Positions 15,265 through 23,759 of a DNA stretch of 32,326 nt are shown piece after piece (positions within the stretch are counted from its first letter, which is position 1; every line of letters starts with the position of its first letter). The notes below the pieces were generated by a model. It was not told the DNA's origin. It saw only the letters and a program-made list of their open reading frames with translations, and searched no databases. A program made the translations under genes and the position numbers. The stretch comes from a virus, in the IMG/VR virus record IMGVR_UViG_3300028840_003343, positions 1 to 32,326 of that record; one strand, given 5' to 3'.

Positions 15265-16782
15265 CTACACCTTCTGAGCGAGCTGGAGACGCAAGGCCAC
15301 CTCTCGCGAGCTAGTAACGCGCCTGACAGGCGCCCTGAAGTCAGTCCACAAGCGGTTCTCCGTGTCGCCAATGGCACGCTGAACATAGGGAGTGCCGTCG
15401 ATGCGCATTGCCATCTGCCACTCCATATCGTAGGACGCCGGGTCAACCACACAAGCTTGGTAGTCGTCTATAATTTCCAACTGGGTTCTCGCAGTCTTCT
15501 GCAATCGAACCTGGTCCAGCATCCCAAAGAACGAAGGGTCTCCCATTTCGATGGCCCAGTCTTCCGGATACGGCTCCATAGGATCGTTGAACAAGCCGCC
15601 GTTATTGGCTCTCAAGACTCCTGCACCCTCGTAAAGAGATAACTCCTGCATGGCAGGCAACGTCGCGTCGAAAACAATCGACCAGAACCTCCACCCTGAC
15701 TGTGGTGCAATCATGTAAACAAGGCTTGTTCCGTGTGAACCACCTGTGGCGCTGTAGTGGGTCACAGCTATGTACCAGTTCAATGCGCCGACGCCAGCTT
15801 GCCCAAGAAGATACACTTCGATGCCGCCTCCTTGGCTGATTCCCTTGATGCCACCGCCGATCTTGAACAAGGGGAAATCTACTCCCCAGCTAGTAGTGTA
15901 CGCTCCAGTTGGGTCCAGGTTCATCCACCACTGAAGCGTGTACCTGTTCTGTGTCGCGGTGTTGTACTGCGGCGTGTTCGAGGCGATGAGCTTCGCAGAT
16001 CCGGAGCCTACCGGGTTGTTCGGTGGGAACAACCTGCACTTCGTTCTATGTCCAACTGGCGCATAGTCCTCGTCCGTTGCCTCAATCTCTCCTACGCCTT
16101 CCAGATCCCATCCACTTGCAACGGCATTCGTCGCGCCCTTGATGTCCCTGTCCATCGGGAAAAAGAACAGTGTATCGTCGTCCACCTGCAATCCAACAGG
16201 GTCCGTGTAGGTGTGTCCTGGCGTTCCTCTCGTTTGAATCGTTGCACCGACCAGGTCTACACCGTCCAGGTCAACAACCTGCTTTATCTCGGCATAGTCG
16301 TCCATCGTCAACTGCGCAACAATTGGGTCGACGTTGCCCAGCACGAACTTGTAGCTCACATCTGAACCCGTAACCTCATCCGTGCTAAAGCCAAGGATGG
16401 CATTCGCCGTTCCTCCGGTGACCTTGATTCTCGCGGTGCTTCCTGAATCGTCCGATTCAATCCCAAGACCTCCGCCGAAGATGGATACCCCCTTCGCCCC
16501 TTCAAGCTCCGAGGTGATCCTCGCAATAACCTCTGCCGAAGTAGCCGCCGCAGGAGACACGAACACTGAATCAGGGAAGGTGATCTTCTGGGCCGCAAGC
16601 TCACCCACCTCCACGAACAGTGTCTCTTCGATACTGCCCGAGAAGTCGAATGTCTCGACATTCCCTGCCACCAGAAGCGCCGGGCGTGGGCTATTGGGAA
16701 CTTCGATACGTCCAGAGGTCTCGCCTCTTCCCTTTTCAAACCACGTTCCCAGCGTCGTGGGAGATCCACCCGATCCGGTCAT
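15265..16782 (-). CDS. LamG/concanavalin-like tail protein with GGTA domain
   Basis: The ATG at 16782 overlaps the previous stop (TAATG). Residues 43-132 are a copy of the recurrent domain: FDFSGSIEETLFVEV, FVSPAAATSAEVIARI, then GSTARIKVTGGTANAILGF. Residues about 200-470 look like a laminin-G/concanavalin lectin: LFFFPMDRDIKG, YTLQWWMNLDPTGAYTTSWG, WRFWSIVFDATLPAMQELSL, and FFGMLDQVRLQKTARTQLEI, the typical closing strands of the fold. A short tail follows. LamG domains usually bind sugars, so a role in host-surface contact is likely but inferred. Confidence 0.82.
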   Translation of the reverse strand: MTGSGGSPTTLGTWFEKGRGETSGRIEVPNSPRPALLVAGNVETFDFSGSIEETLFVEVGELAAQKITFPDSVFVSPAAATSAEVIARITSELEGAKGVSIFGGGLGIESDDSGSTARIKVTGGTANAILGFSTDEVTGSDVSYKFVLGNVDPIVAQLTMDDYAEIKQVVDLDGVDLVGATIQTRGTPGHTYTDPVGLQVDDDTLFFFPMDRDIKGATNAVASGWDLEGVGEIEATDEDYAPVGHRTKCRLFPPNNPVGSGSAKLIASNTPQYNTATQNRYTLQWWMNLDPTGAYTTSWGVDFPLFKIGGGIKGISQGGGIEVYLLGQAGVGALNWYIAVTHYSATGGSHGTSLVYMIAPQSGWRFWSIVFDATLPAMQELSLYEGAGVLRANNGGLFNDPMEPYPEDWAIEMGDPSFFGMLDQVRLQKTARTQLEIIDDYQACVVDPASYDMEWQMAMRIDGTPYVQRAIGDTENRLWTDFRAPVRRVTSSREVALRLQLAQKV

Positions 16783-17519
16783 TAGTCGTTCCTGTATGCC
16801 TCGATGCCATCGAAGGCACCTCGGCGGTTCAAAGCCCTGTTCACTGCGAACGCGAACCCGCAGTACCCACCGAGCAGCGGAGCGCTTCCCGTGGCAATCT
16901 GGAGCCTGTCGTCAATGAAATCGTCCATGCCGAGGATCGGCTGCCAGTCCGGAGCCGTTCCAAGCGGATGGGCAGTGAGGTCGTTGCCTTCCACCACGAG
17001 CTTCACATCGGCATTCGGCTGCACAATGCATTCGAGTCGCACGTGATGATACAGATCATCGCCCATGCTGAACTGCTCCGAGGATTGGCGTAGGACCGTC
17101 ATGTCCTCTCCGTCTCCCGGAACGCCTGCCGCCAGGACACCTTTCGCAAGGACAATCCGATACGGGTCCTCGTTCGAGAGCGCGATCATGTATGCCATGT
17201 CGTTCACTGTCGGAGGCGACCCCTGGAGGGCAAAGAACAACATCGGCGTGAAGCCAGTGTTGTTGGACGATGCATACCTCTTGAGAACACCTGCGATGAC
17301 TCCGCCTCCGTCCGCCGTGGCTGGACCGCTGCCGGTGGGGGTGAACCCCGGTCGGTCGACGTACTTGCCGTGTGCGCCCACAACATCTGAATCCAGGGAG
17401 TTGTACCCGTAAACAAAAGAGCCTCCGCCTGGCGGCGGGGTGATTCCTGCTGTCACACCGCGAGCAAGCGACGCCTCTGAGAGCGATGACCCAACGTCTG
17501 CGAAATCAGCGTATCCCAT
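16782..17519 (-). CDS. Jelly-roll tail-tip protein, 245 aa
   Basis: The ATG at 17519 follows TAGGAGGATGAG. The N-terminus (about 1-70) is Gly/Pro-rich (ITPPPGGGSFVYGYNSLDSD). The rest looks like one concanavalin-type beta-sandwich: LYHHVRLECIVQPNADVKLV (about 156-175), then GSAPLLGGYCGFAFAVN (about 212-228) and a closing GAFDGIEAYRND, a pattern common in such lectin-like domains. No catalytic residues are evident. It overlaps the LamG gene and is one of several sugar-binding candidates in this part of the tail module. Confidence 0.72.
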   Translation of the reverse strand: MGYADFADVGSSLSEASLARGVTAGITPPPGGGSFVYGYNSLDSDVVGAHGKYVDRPGFTPTGSGPATADGGGVIAGVLKRYASSNNTGFTPMLFFALQGSPPTVNDMAYMIALSNEDPYRIVLAKGVLAAGVPGDGEDMTVLRQSSEQFSMGDDLYHHVRLECIVQPNADVKLVVEGNDLTAHPLGTAPDWQPILGMDDFIDDRLQIATGSAPLLGGYCGFAFAVNRALNRRGAFDGIEAYRND

Positions 17520-17528
17520 CTCATCCTC

Positions 17529-18695
17529 CTAGAACGGGAAAGGCTCTTCGTCCCACAGCTCCTCGAAGCTTTCCAGCGTCGTCGGAGTCCCTGTCCCGTA
17601 ATCGTTGAAAACTGCTGCTGTGAGATCCCCTGGGTCGTAACGGTCTTTCCAGACCTTGCCTGCGCCAAACCATCCCGTGAGAGTGAACATCTCAAAGTAG
17701 GACGGGTCTGCCGGGTCGTCGAAGACCACCGGGGTTCTCGCATACTCAAGAGCGAAGTCGTAGAGACTCCGCGGTTCCGTTTCTATCGTGTATCTGATCT
17801 GCGACCACTGATCTACCCACCATGTTTCCGTCGACAGCGACGCCGGCGGCAAGGTGTTCAGAATGGCCAACGGCAAAGACACCGTTCCAGCTCCACCCGT
17901 GGGACTCAGCGACTTCAATCCGATGGTCTCACGAATGTCTCTTGATTTCCTGTCGTCGCCCGGATGGCAAAGCAACACATTCTCAGCGTGAGTTCCACTT
18001 CCATCCCAGCCGAGCCAGATCATGTCGTCTCCGGACGAACCGAATTGCAACGACTTCGTCGCAGCGCCAAACGCTGTGTCGAGAGCTGTGTCGAGAGCAG
18101 CGGCCAGCGCGGCGGCTGTGCTGTATTCTCCTGCGGCTACCGTCATCTCCATGATGTCGAGATCATCGACACGGAAAAGCCACATCTTGTTCCTGTTGGA
18201 CGTAACAATCAGCGGAAACGTGAGCGCATCGCTGAACAGGCGACCTCCCATAGTGCTTCCTGCTATCCACTTGGGGCCTGCCTCCGTGGACAGCGGCTCA
18301 TTCAGCCATGCTTCATCGAACGACTCCTCCGAAAGAGGATATGTCGTAACTCCGTGAAGTTCGTTGTACCAAGAGGTCCACTCTGCCGCCGTCGTCGTGA
18401 AATCGTCCCTCCACGGGAGTCCGTCCCACAGCTCGAAGCTCTCTTGGGTCGACTCGTACTGGCCACCACCTTCGTTGAAGACTGCCGCAATCAGATTCTC
18501 AAGCTCGTCAATCCAGTCCTCGTTGTCATCCCAGCCTGCTTCGAAGCTCTCCATCGACGCGGCGTACGCAGGTAGAGCCTCGTTGAACAGCGCCCAGCCA
18601 CCTTGGGCCTGGACGTGTCCCCAAGTCCAGTCAGCAGCTTCACCTTGAGCTGCACCTGCGTTTGAGAAGTCACCGTTGTCAATCGGATCTGCCAT
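17529..18695 (-). CDS. Tail-tip protein with repeated ESFExxW motifs, 388 aa
   Basis: The start is placed at the ATG at 18695 (MADPIDNGDFSNAGAAQGEA), overlapping the J-gene stop as TAATG. A longer frame from 18758 lies inside that gene. The motif ESFExxW occurs four times (MESFEAGWDD, QESFELWDGL, EESFDEAWLN, LESFEELWDE). AAVFN plus Gly-rich spacer plus ESFELWD is present near the N-terminus (about 70-97) and again at the very C-terminus. The middle (DDLDIMEMTVAAGEYSTAAA, about 200-219) is beta/alpha and may be a distant form of the GGTA domain. The repeats look like short binding elements or a partner-binding tail. Function unknown. Confidence 0.78.
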   Translation of the reverse strand: MADPIDNGDFSNAGAAQGEAADWTWGHVQAQGGWALFNEALPAYAASMESFEAGWDDNEDWIDELENLIAAVFNEGGGQYESTQESFELWDGLPWRDDFTTTAAEWTSWYNELHGVTTYPLSEESFDEAWLNEPLSTEAGPKWIAGSTMGGRLFSDALTFPLIVTSNRNKMWLFRVDDLDIMEMTVAAGEYSTAAALAAALDTALDTAFGAATKSLQFGSSGDDMIWLGWDGSGTHAENVLLCHPGDDRKSRDIRETIGLKSLSPTGGAGTVSLPLAILNTLPPASLSTETWWVDQWSQIRYTIETEPRSLYDFALEYARTPVVFDDPADPSYFEMFTLTGWFGAGKVWKDRYDPGDLTAAVFNDYGTGTPTTLESFEELWDEEPFPF

Positions 18696-20209
18696 TACAT
18701 TGCCGTCCCTGTGTCTCCGTTGATAAGAGTCAACGAGCCGTTCGCTGGGAACTGCCAATTCCCAATGGCCACGTCGTTCTGCAATCCGTTCAAGAGGAAC
18801 TTCGTCGGTTCCACCTTACGGACTCCAGAGACGTCTCTCACCACGTTGAAGATGTCACTCCATGCGATCTCGCCGGCGGGGTTGCCGTCAGCATCCTTGT
18901 AGTACCAGCCGAAGTCCACATTGGGGTTCTCGGTACCGTCCGCCATCATCGGCTCGTAGTAGTCCTCCAGGGCCTCCTGGATGGCTGTCTTCACGGTGGA
19001 TGCATCTGCTCCCTCTGCCAGGTAGATCCACGCCTCCGTGTCTATGGTCTTGTACACCGGGTCCAACACCTCGAACTGGAACGTCGTGGTGTTGGGGTAG
19101 GTCTCTGTACACATCGTGTACACGGCGTTCTTGAGGGCCGTGGACGGCGTTCCTCCGTCGGAGGGTATGATGTAGAGCCTTCCCCTGTTCTCGGCGATAC
19201 CGGTCTGTTCGTTGCTCGTGAGGAACAGCGCTCGACCAACCCCTACAACACGCTTGGCGTTGATTTCGTAGTCCTCTCTTGAGACCGTCCTGGTCTGCAC
19301 ACGAAGACTCGCCGGGCCATTCACTTTCGATGCGCTCACTTCCTCCCTTGGAACTCCTCCGGACGTGTCTGCGTCGTTGTACGCTTCGACGTATGCCTTG
19401 TTTCCGCTGGAGTCTACGAAGTTTCCTTCAATTACCGTCAACGCGCCTGGTTCCAAGTTTCCTGCGATACCTCCACCGGTCTTGTAATTCACGGTCACGT
19501 TGCCAACAGGGATAGCCCCTTGGTTGCCGTCTCCGAATGTGATGGTTGCACGGTCAAGATGATCTACACCCACGACGTAGTGGAGATCCGTCGGCCTGCT
19601 TTGGAGGAAATTGTCCACCTCCTCCCATGGGGACTGCGTAGGCGTTGATACCGACGCCGAGTCCTCCAGGTAGGGACCAAACGGCAAGTACATTGAAAAG
19701 TCCGGAAGTCCGGAACTTGCTACCACCTGCGGACTCTGTGTGAGGCTATGCTCCCACGAGCCTGTCATTTCGCCCGTTGCGACAACGATGTTGAGATCTG
19801 CCTGAAGCTCTCCCTTCACCGGGTCCGTCACCTCCACCGTCCGGATGATCGTTCCTGCCGGGATATTGACTGTGCCGCTGAGAGCAGACGCATTCTTGAG
19901 GATGACCCTCACGTCTCCCGTCGCAGCGCCGGCACCAGGCAGCTTGTAGTCAATGAGCTTGGCCAAGGCGATGACGTTCTTCCGCATCTTGGCCGTCATC
20001 CATCGGGTCTCTCTCGCAAGCTTATCGAGGTAGAACCCGAGTAAGTCGCCGACGAACGAAAACCCGCCTACGAGGATGTTTCCGAAGTTGTGTCTCTGCC
20101 TGTTCGTCCACTTCGGGAAAACACTTGAAATCAAATCGAAAATCCGTGATTCAATCGAATCCTGGTCTCGACTCGAATAGTTGTCATATGGGGATGGGAA
20201 GATTGCCAT
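18695..20209 (-). CDS. Baseplate J-like wedge protein (gpJ/gp6 type)
   Basis: The 504-residue protein starts at the ATG at 20209, directly after the gp25-like stop. It shows the Baseplate_J pattern: ALSGTVNIPAGTIIRTVEVT (about 113-132), then NVTVNYKTGGGIAGNLEPGA (about 237-256), then VSASKVNGPASLRVQTRTVSREDYE, and VQTRTVSREDYEINAKRVVG, the hallmark segment before the C-terminal wedge domain. VLDPVYKTIDTEAWIYLAEG and IAWSDIFNVVRDVSGVRKVE complete it. In contractile tails this protein forms the baseplate wedge ring with gp25/gpW and gpI. Order gp25-like, J-like matches P2 and eCIS clusters. Here six extra genes separate it from the gpI-like gene. Confidence 0.92.
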   Translation of the reverse strand: MAIFPSPYDNYSSRDQDSIESRIFDLISSVFPKWTNRQRHNFGNILVGGFSFVGDLLGFYLDKLARETRWMTAKMRKNVIALAKLIDYKLPGAGAATGDVRVILKNASALSGTVNIPAGTIIRTVEVTDPVKGELQADLNIVVATGEMTGSWEHSLTQSPQVVASSGLPDFSMYLPFGPYLEDSASVSTPTQSPWEEVDNFLQSRPTDLHYVVGVDHLDRATITFGDGNQGAIPVGNVTVNYKTGGGIAGNLEPGALTVIEGNFVDSSGNKAYVEAYNDADTSGGVPREEVSASKVNGPASLRVQTRTVSREDYEINAKRVVGVGRALFLTSNEQTGIAENRGRLYIIPSDGGTPSTALKNAVYTMCTETYPNTTTFQFEVLDPVYKTIDTEAWIYLAEGADASTVKTAIQEALEDYYEPMMADGTENPNVDFGWYYKDADGNPAGEIAWSDIFNVVRDVSGVRKVEPTKFLLNGLQNDVAIGNWQFPANGSLTLINGDTGTAM

Positions 20210-20635
20210 CTATTCCTCCAGCTCCACCTCGGCGGAGACTATCGTATTCTCGTTTGAGTTGTATCCAACCGGCTTTACGACTGTCTTCACCAGGAGCATG
20301 TTCTCCTGGCCGCCCTGGTCTAGAATCTGTGTCGTGGTCTTTCCGACTCGAACACGGTTGTCCCACCTTCGAATCGTCTCACCAGTGTACTGACTCGCAA
20401 GCGCGTTGGTGAGATCGCTGTGAATCTGCCTATGTTTCAGCTCCACAATGCGACTACCAAGCTCGGTCGCGAACGGCAACTCACCTGGGCCATCTACGCT
20501 TGGGCCAATGACACCAAGAAGCATACTTATGTCGGATGACAGGCAATCCAGCTCGCCAGCGTTGGCGAAATCACCTTTCTCATCCCTCACAAACGGGAAC
20601 AAAATCCCGTGTCCGAATTTGTCGACTTCTGCCAT
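20210..20635 (-). CDS. gp25/gpW-like baseplate wedge protein
   Basis: The 141-residue length is normal for the GPW_gp25 family. The ATG at 20635 follows CTGGAGAC. Features include GHGILFPFVRDEKGDFANAG at the start, then LPFATELGSRIVELKHRQIH (the typical ELGS motif) and a closing beta part (IRRWDNRVRVGKTTTQILDQ). The C-terminal strands NENTIVSAEVELEE fit the family. The T4 homologue, gp25, connects sheath initiation to the wedge. Directly upstream of the J-like gene, as expected. Confidence 0.9.
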   Translation of the reverse strand: MAEVDKFGHGILFPFVRDEKGDFANAGELDCLSSDISMLLGVIGPSVDGPGELPFATELGSRIVELKHRQIHSDLTNALASQYTGETIRRWDNRVRVGKTTTQILDQGGQENMLLVKTVVKPVGYNSNENTIVSAEVELEE

Positions 20636-20647
20636 GATGTCTCCAGA

Positions 20648-21424
20648 TTAGCATTTCTGTTCTCCCAGGGCCAGCGTCAGAGCGAAGTCTGGGTCTGGTA
20701 TCGAGTCTGCAATCTCCGCCAAGAGATTGGCCAACTCCAGGAGCAGATCGATAATAAAGTCGAGACCTTCCAATATATTGCCCTCAATGAGGTCTCCAAA
20801 GCAAGGAATCTCCGGTCCACCGAACAACTGCATGAGAATATTCACAAGCAATATGATTCTTCCAATGCCCTTGAGGGCCTCCGCCGTGGAGAGGATTCCT
20901 TTATTCGTATTGTCCTGCGCACAGACCAAGAAGCCGTTCATTTTCACGTCTCCGAGGTCCGCAGCGCGGTCAATCAGGTCAATGATTCGCTGTATCTGGC
21001 TCTTCAGATACTCGAACTCCATGGCGATGCTACGCAAAAGCGCCGCCAGGTTGTTGATGATCGCCTTCACCATCTTCGGAAGGCTCAGGTACGGAAGCAG
21101 GTCGAGCAGCTTGTCAATCAGCTCTGCAAGCGCCGGCATACAGTTGAACAGTTCCGAGGGGTCGAGCGACGTAATGGCATCCGGAACGGCTTTCACGCAC
21201 CGGAAGATCGCCAGCACCGTATCCAAGACAGAGAACAACGGAGCCAAGAAGGACATCGCAGGACCAATCTGCGAAAAGAAGTCCATGTTCATGTCCGCCG
21301 CTGTCGGTATCTTTCCGATGGCATCCCAGATGTAGCTCAGGCAGAACCCTCCTGGGAAGCAGATGTCATCCACTGTCGGGATGTCCGGAAGCTCGATGCA
21401 TAGTGATTCTGGGGGGAATGCCAT
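20648..21424 (-). CDS. Helical hypothetical baseplate-region protein, 258 aa
   Basis: The ATG at 21424 overlaps the spike stop (TAATG). The protein is nearly all helical and rich in Leu, Ile and Ala, with hydrophobic runs such as MSFLAPLFSVLDTVLAIFRC (about 57-76) and GRIILLVNILMQLFGG (about 187-202). These may be membrane-active or may pack as amphipathic helices. The N-terminus (LCIELPDIPTVDDICFPGGF) and C-terminus are Cys-containing. No family was recognised. Its place between spike and gp25-like gene makes a baseplate-hub or tip role likely. Membrane insertion during infection is conceivable but speculative. Confidence 0.75.
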   Translation of the reverse strand: MAFPPESLCIELPDIPTVDDICFPGGFCLSYIWDAIGKIPTAADMNMDFFSQIGPAMSFLAPLFSVLDTVLAIFRCVKAVPDAITSLDPSELFNCMPALAELIDKLLDLLPYLSLPKMVKAIINNLAALLRSIAMEFEYLKSQIQRIIDLIDRAADLGDVKMNGFLVCAQDNTNKGILSTAEALKGIGRIILLVNILMQLFGGPEIPCFGDLIEGNILEGLDFIIDLLLELANLLAEIADSIPDPDFALTLALGEQKC

Positions 21425-22026
21425 TAGTTCACCGGCCTACTGGTGGGCATCACCTGCCTACCGTTGAGCTGGACCTGTGGCGAATTCAGATCGATGATCG
21501 CTGCCTCAAGCCCAATGGCCGAGTCGGCATAGATGTGAATCGAGTTGTCATCGTAATTGAACTCTACCCACGCCACGTCTTCCTCTGTACCGTTGACATC
21601 TCTGACTATTTTCGCCCTGGCAGTCTTCGGCTGCCCTTCGATTTCCCTATTGTCGATGACCAGCCTGAACGGCCCGATGCCGAAGACGCTCACATCCGGA
21701 GCTTCATGCTCTGGGAACGCTTCCGATGTTCCTCCAGGCTTTCCGTGTGCCGCCGCTCGGTACACCGGTCTATTCTCCCTGCCGTTCACGAACTGCACAA
21801 ACACATCGCATCCAAGTGGCGGAACCGCATTCTTGCCCCACTGTGCTGCTCCGCCTCCTTCCGGAAGCGCCCATGCAGACTCTCCGTCGATGATCCCTGG
21901 GATCTCTACCTTGACTCGGCTGAGCTTCTCCGGGTCGTCTCTGTTTACTACTATCCCGGCGTACAAGCCAAAGAGACCAGATCCCTCAAAATTGTCGCCG
22001 TCAAATCCTGTATTCGGTCCACCCAT
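21424..22026 (-). CDS. Tail spike protein, gpV/gp5 OB-fold type
   Basis: At 200 residues it resembles Phage_base_V proteins. Residues 18-90 form the OB-fold: GLYAGIVVNRDDPEKLSRVK, VEIPGIIDGESAWALPEGGG, then NAVPPLGCDVFVQFVNGREN with the typical RPVYRAAAHG ending. Residues about 115-200 look like a short triple-stranded beta-helix (SIHIYADSAIGLEAAIIDLN). No lysozyme domain and no PAAR tip motif is fused. In contractile tails this protein caps the tube and punctures the envelope. It follows the gpD-like hub gene by six bases, the standard order. Confidence 0.9.
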   Translation of the reverse strand: MGGPNTGFDGDNFEGSGLFGLYAGIVVNRDDPEKLSRVKVEIPGIIDGESAWALPEGGGAAQWGKNAVPPLGCDVFVQFVNGRENRPVYRAAAHGKPGGTSEAFPEHEAPDVSVFGIGPFRLVIDNREIEGQPKTARAKIVRDVNGTEEDVAWVEFNYDDNSIHIYADSAIGLEAAIIDLNSPQVQLNGRQVMPTSRPVN

Positions 22027-22032
22027 TGTTTC

Positions 22033-23421
22033 CTACTCATCCGGCAGAACAGATTGTGTTCCCTGATCTGCCAACGATTGAAGGACATGCTCCGGTAGAT
22101 TCGCAAGCTCGTACCAGTCCGGAGTCATTTCCCTGCCTGTAGCTTGGCTCATGTCTTCCTTGTAGATCATCACCGGCTGTGGAACGCCTTCGTCATTGTA
22201 ACGAATGACCATTTCTCCAATCAGCACCTTCGGATCTAGCTTCTCGGGTGGCTGCGCTCCACCCTTCGGATTCTTCTTGCCGCGCTTCTGTTTCTTCTTC
22301 GTTGCCTTGACCTCTCTCAACGAGTCTTTTCGACACGTGAGCGTCTGTACAAATCTCCCGTCTGAGATCTCTGTCTCGCAAACCTTGATGTAATACAGCC
22401 CATCGAACGACTCCGAGAAGCCCCAAAGGTCGATAACCATCTTGCCACCAATCCTCGGGTCTCCAATGGTCTTCATCTTGAGCTTGTACTTCTTCTTCGC
22501 TGTCTCCCTGAACCTGGCCCTTGCTTCCGCATCGGCCTCGGCCTGGGTCATATAACCACCGTGTCGCTCGTCCACCTTCGTGATCCGCGCCGCTCTCTTT
22601 CCCATCTCGGCATCGGACGCATCCGGATCTCCGTACTCATCCTCTTCTCCGAGACTCACCATGTCTGCATTCTCGTCGGTGACCTCCGCGATCACTTGCT
22701 CCTTCGTAAACGGGTCCCTTGCCAGAACGCGAACCTTGGCCACTCCCCTGGTCATGTTCGCTTCAATTTCCGGAGGCTCCAGGATTAAACAACGGTGAGG
22801 GTCCTTCGAGTAAATGAACGTCTTCGCCGGGTCAACGTCGGTCTTCCTGGCTTTCCAGTGAAGCCCAGAGCCGTCTATGTAGAACTGAAAACCATTCCTC
22901 TTCGCAAGCTTCCGAAGCATCCTGGCATCCGTCATCCACTTCGGCTGAACAATAGCCTCCCTCACCTCTGTCGTTTCATCAAGATGCAGTAGCGTGCCTT
23001 GGTACCCATACTCAGCAGCAACCAGCGCCACGTATTCCGAGTCAGTCATGCCTTCGTTGATACGATACTGCTTCCTTCTATCCAGCTCCGAAAGCGTGCA
23101 ATGGCATACCACTCTCAGCGTCGCTCCTCCGACCACCTTCTTCACGATCATGCGCCTCGGAACAGCCATGTCCCCCTGCCATCCCCATGTCATAAGCAGC
23201 TTTTGGCCTCTCACAAACACCGGGTTGTCGAGCAGTGCGAAGTCGTCGTTCTTCAGCTCCAGGACTGCCTTGTCCATCTTCACGTCGTGGTCCGTGAACG
23301 TGAAAGCCACAAGGCGCTTGTCGAGAATTTCGAGCATGTCGAGCCATGTCCCGTACCAATCCTCGTCTCCGTCATCCCAGTCGAGAAGCTGGATGATAAC
23401 CTGGGGTCCTCCGAATGGCAC
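22033..23421 (-). CDS. Baseplate hub protein, gpD/gp27-like (late control D family)
   Basis: It starts with GTG at 23421 overlapping the LysM gene stop (TAGTG), with AAAGGA upstream. Its 462 residues fit the Phage_GPD family (P2 gpD, T4 gp27, VgrG N-half). Recognisable parts are DKAVLELKNDDFALLDNPVF (about 50-69), the EGMTDSEYVALVAAEYGYQG region (about 138-157), KWMTDARMLRKLAKRNGFQF (about 174-193) and GGKMVIDLWGFSESFDGLYY (about 317-336). A Lys-rich linker (KATKKKQKRGKKNPKGG) near 368-384 separates an extra C-terminal arm. The trimeric hub joins tube and spike. Confidence 0.9.
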   Translation of the reverse strand: MPFGGPQVIIQLLDWDDGDEDWYGTWLDMLEILDKRLVAFTFTDHDVKMDKAVLELKNDDFALLDNPVFVRGQKLLMTWGWQGDMAVPRRMIVKKVVGGATLRVVCHCTLSELDRRKQYRINEGMTDSEYVALVAAEYGYQGTLLHLDETTEVREAIVQPKWMTDARMLRKLAKRNGFQFYIDGSGLHWKARKTDVDPAKTFIYSKDPHRCLILEPPEIEANMTRGVAKVRVLARDPFTKEQVIAEVTDENADMVSLGEEDEYGDPDASDAEMGKRAARITKVDERHGGYMTQAEADAEARARFRETAKKKYKLKMKTIGDPRIGGKMVIDLWGFSESFDGLYYIKVCETEISDGRFVQTLTCRKDSLREVKATKKKQKRGKKNPKGGAQPPEKLDPKVLIGEMVIRYNDEGVPQPVMIYKEDMSQATGREMTPDWYELANLPEHVLQSLADQGTQSVLPDE

Positions 23422-23756
23422 TAGTGATCCTTTCTGCGGTCGTTGTCGAATACCCTCAGTCGTAGGTACCGCATCGAGGGTATGATCACCTTGACCCCTG
23501 TCTCAATCTTCAACGTCGGGTCAACTACTGTCTCTGGCTGGAACTCTGCAATGACCCACCAAAGACGGCATCTGTCAGCGATGTTGCCGAAGTAGATATG
23601 TGCCAGGCCCCACCACGTATCGCCTTCCTTGGCGATGTGGACAATATTATCGAACTGGTCCGAGTATTCTATCGGCTCCGGCTCCGTGAGATAGGTCACA
23701 TCGTCGTCGTCTCGATGCAGCTCACAGTACCGGTACCGGCTGTAAATCGTAAGCAT
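23421..23756 (-). CDS. LysM-domain baseplate protein, 111 aa
   Basis: The ATG at 23756 follows GGGGAGAATAGACC, one base after the upstream stop. Residues about 37-93 form a LysM domain (HIAKEGDTWWGLAHIYFGNI and a closing TLKIETGVKVIIPSMRYL). Small LysM proteins beside the gpD-like hub are common in contractile tails (for example T4 gp53-like and eCIS Cis7/8-type), where the LysM domain packs in the baseplate rather than digesting wall. It overlaps the hub gene's start codon. Confidence 0.88.
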   Translation of the reverse strand: MLTIYSRYRYCELHRDDDDVTYLTEPEPIEYSDQFDNIVHIAKEGDTWWGLAHIYFGNIADRCRLWWVIAEFQPETVVDPTLKIETGVKVIIPSMRYLRLRVFDNDRRKDH

Positions 23757-23759
23757 GGT

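Noticed and set aside
18696-18758. Upstream extension of the ESFE-repeat gene to 18758
   Set aside because: It lies within the J-like coding region; the TAATG overlap at 18695 is the pattern used by its neighbours.
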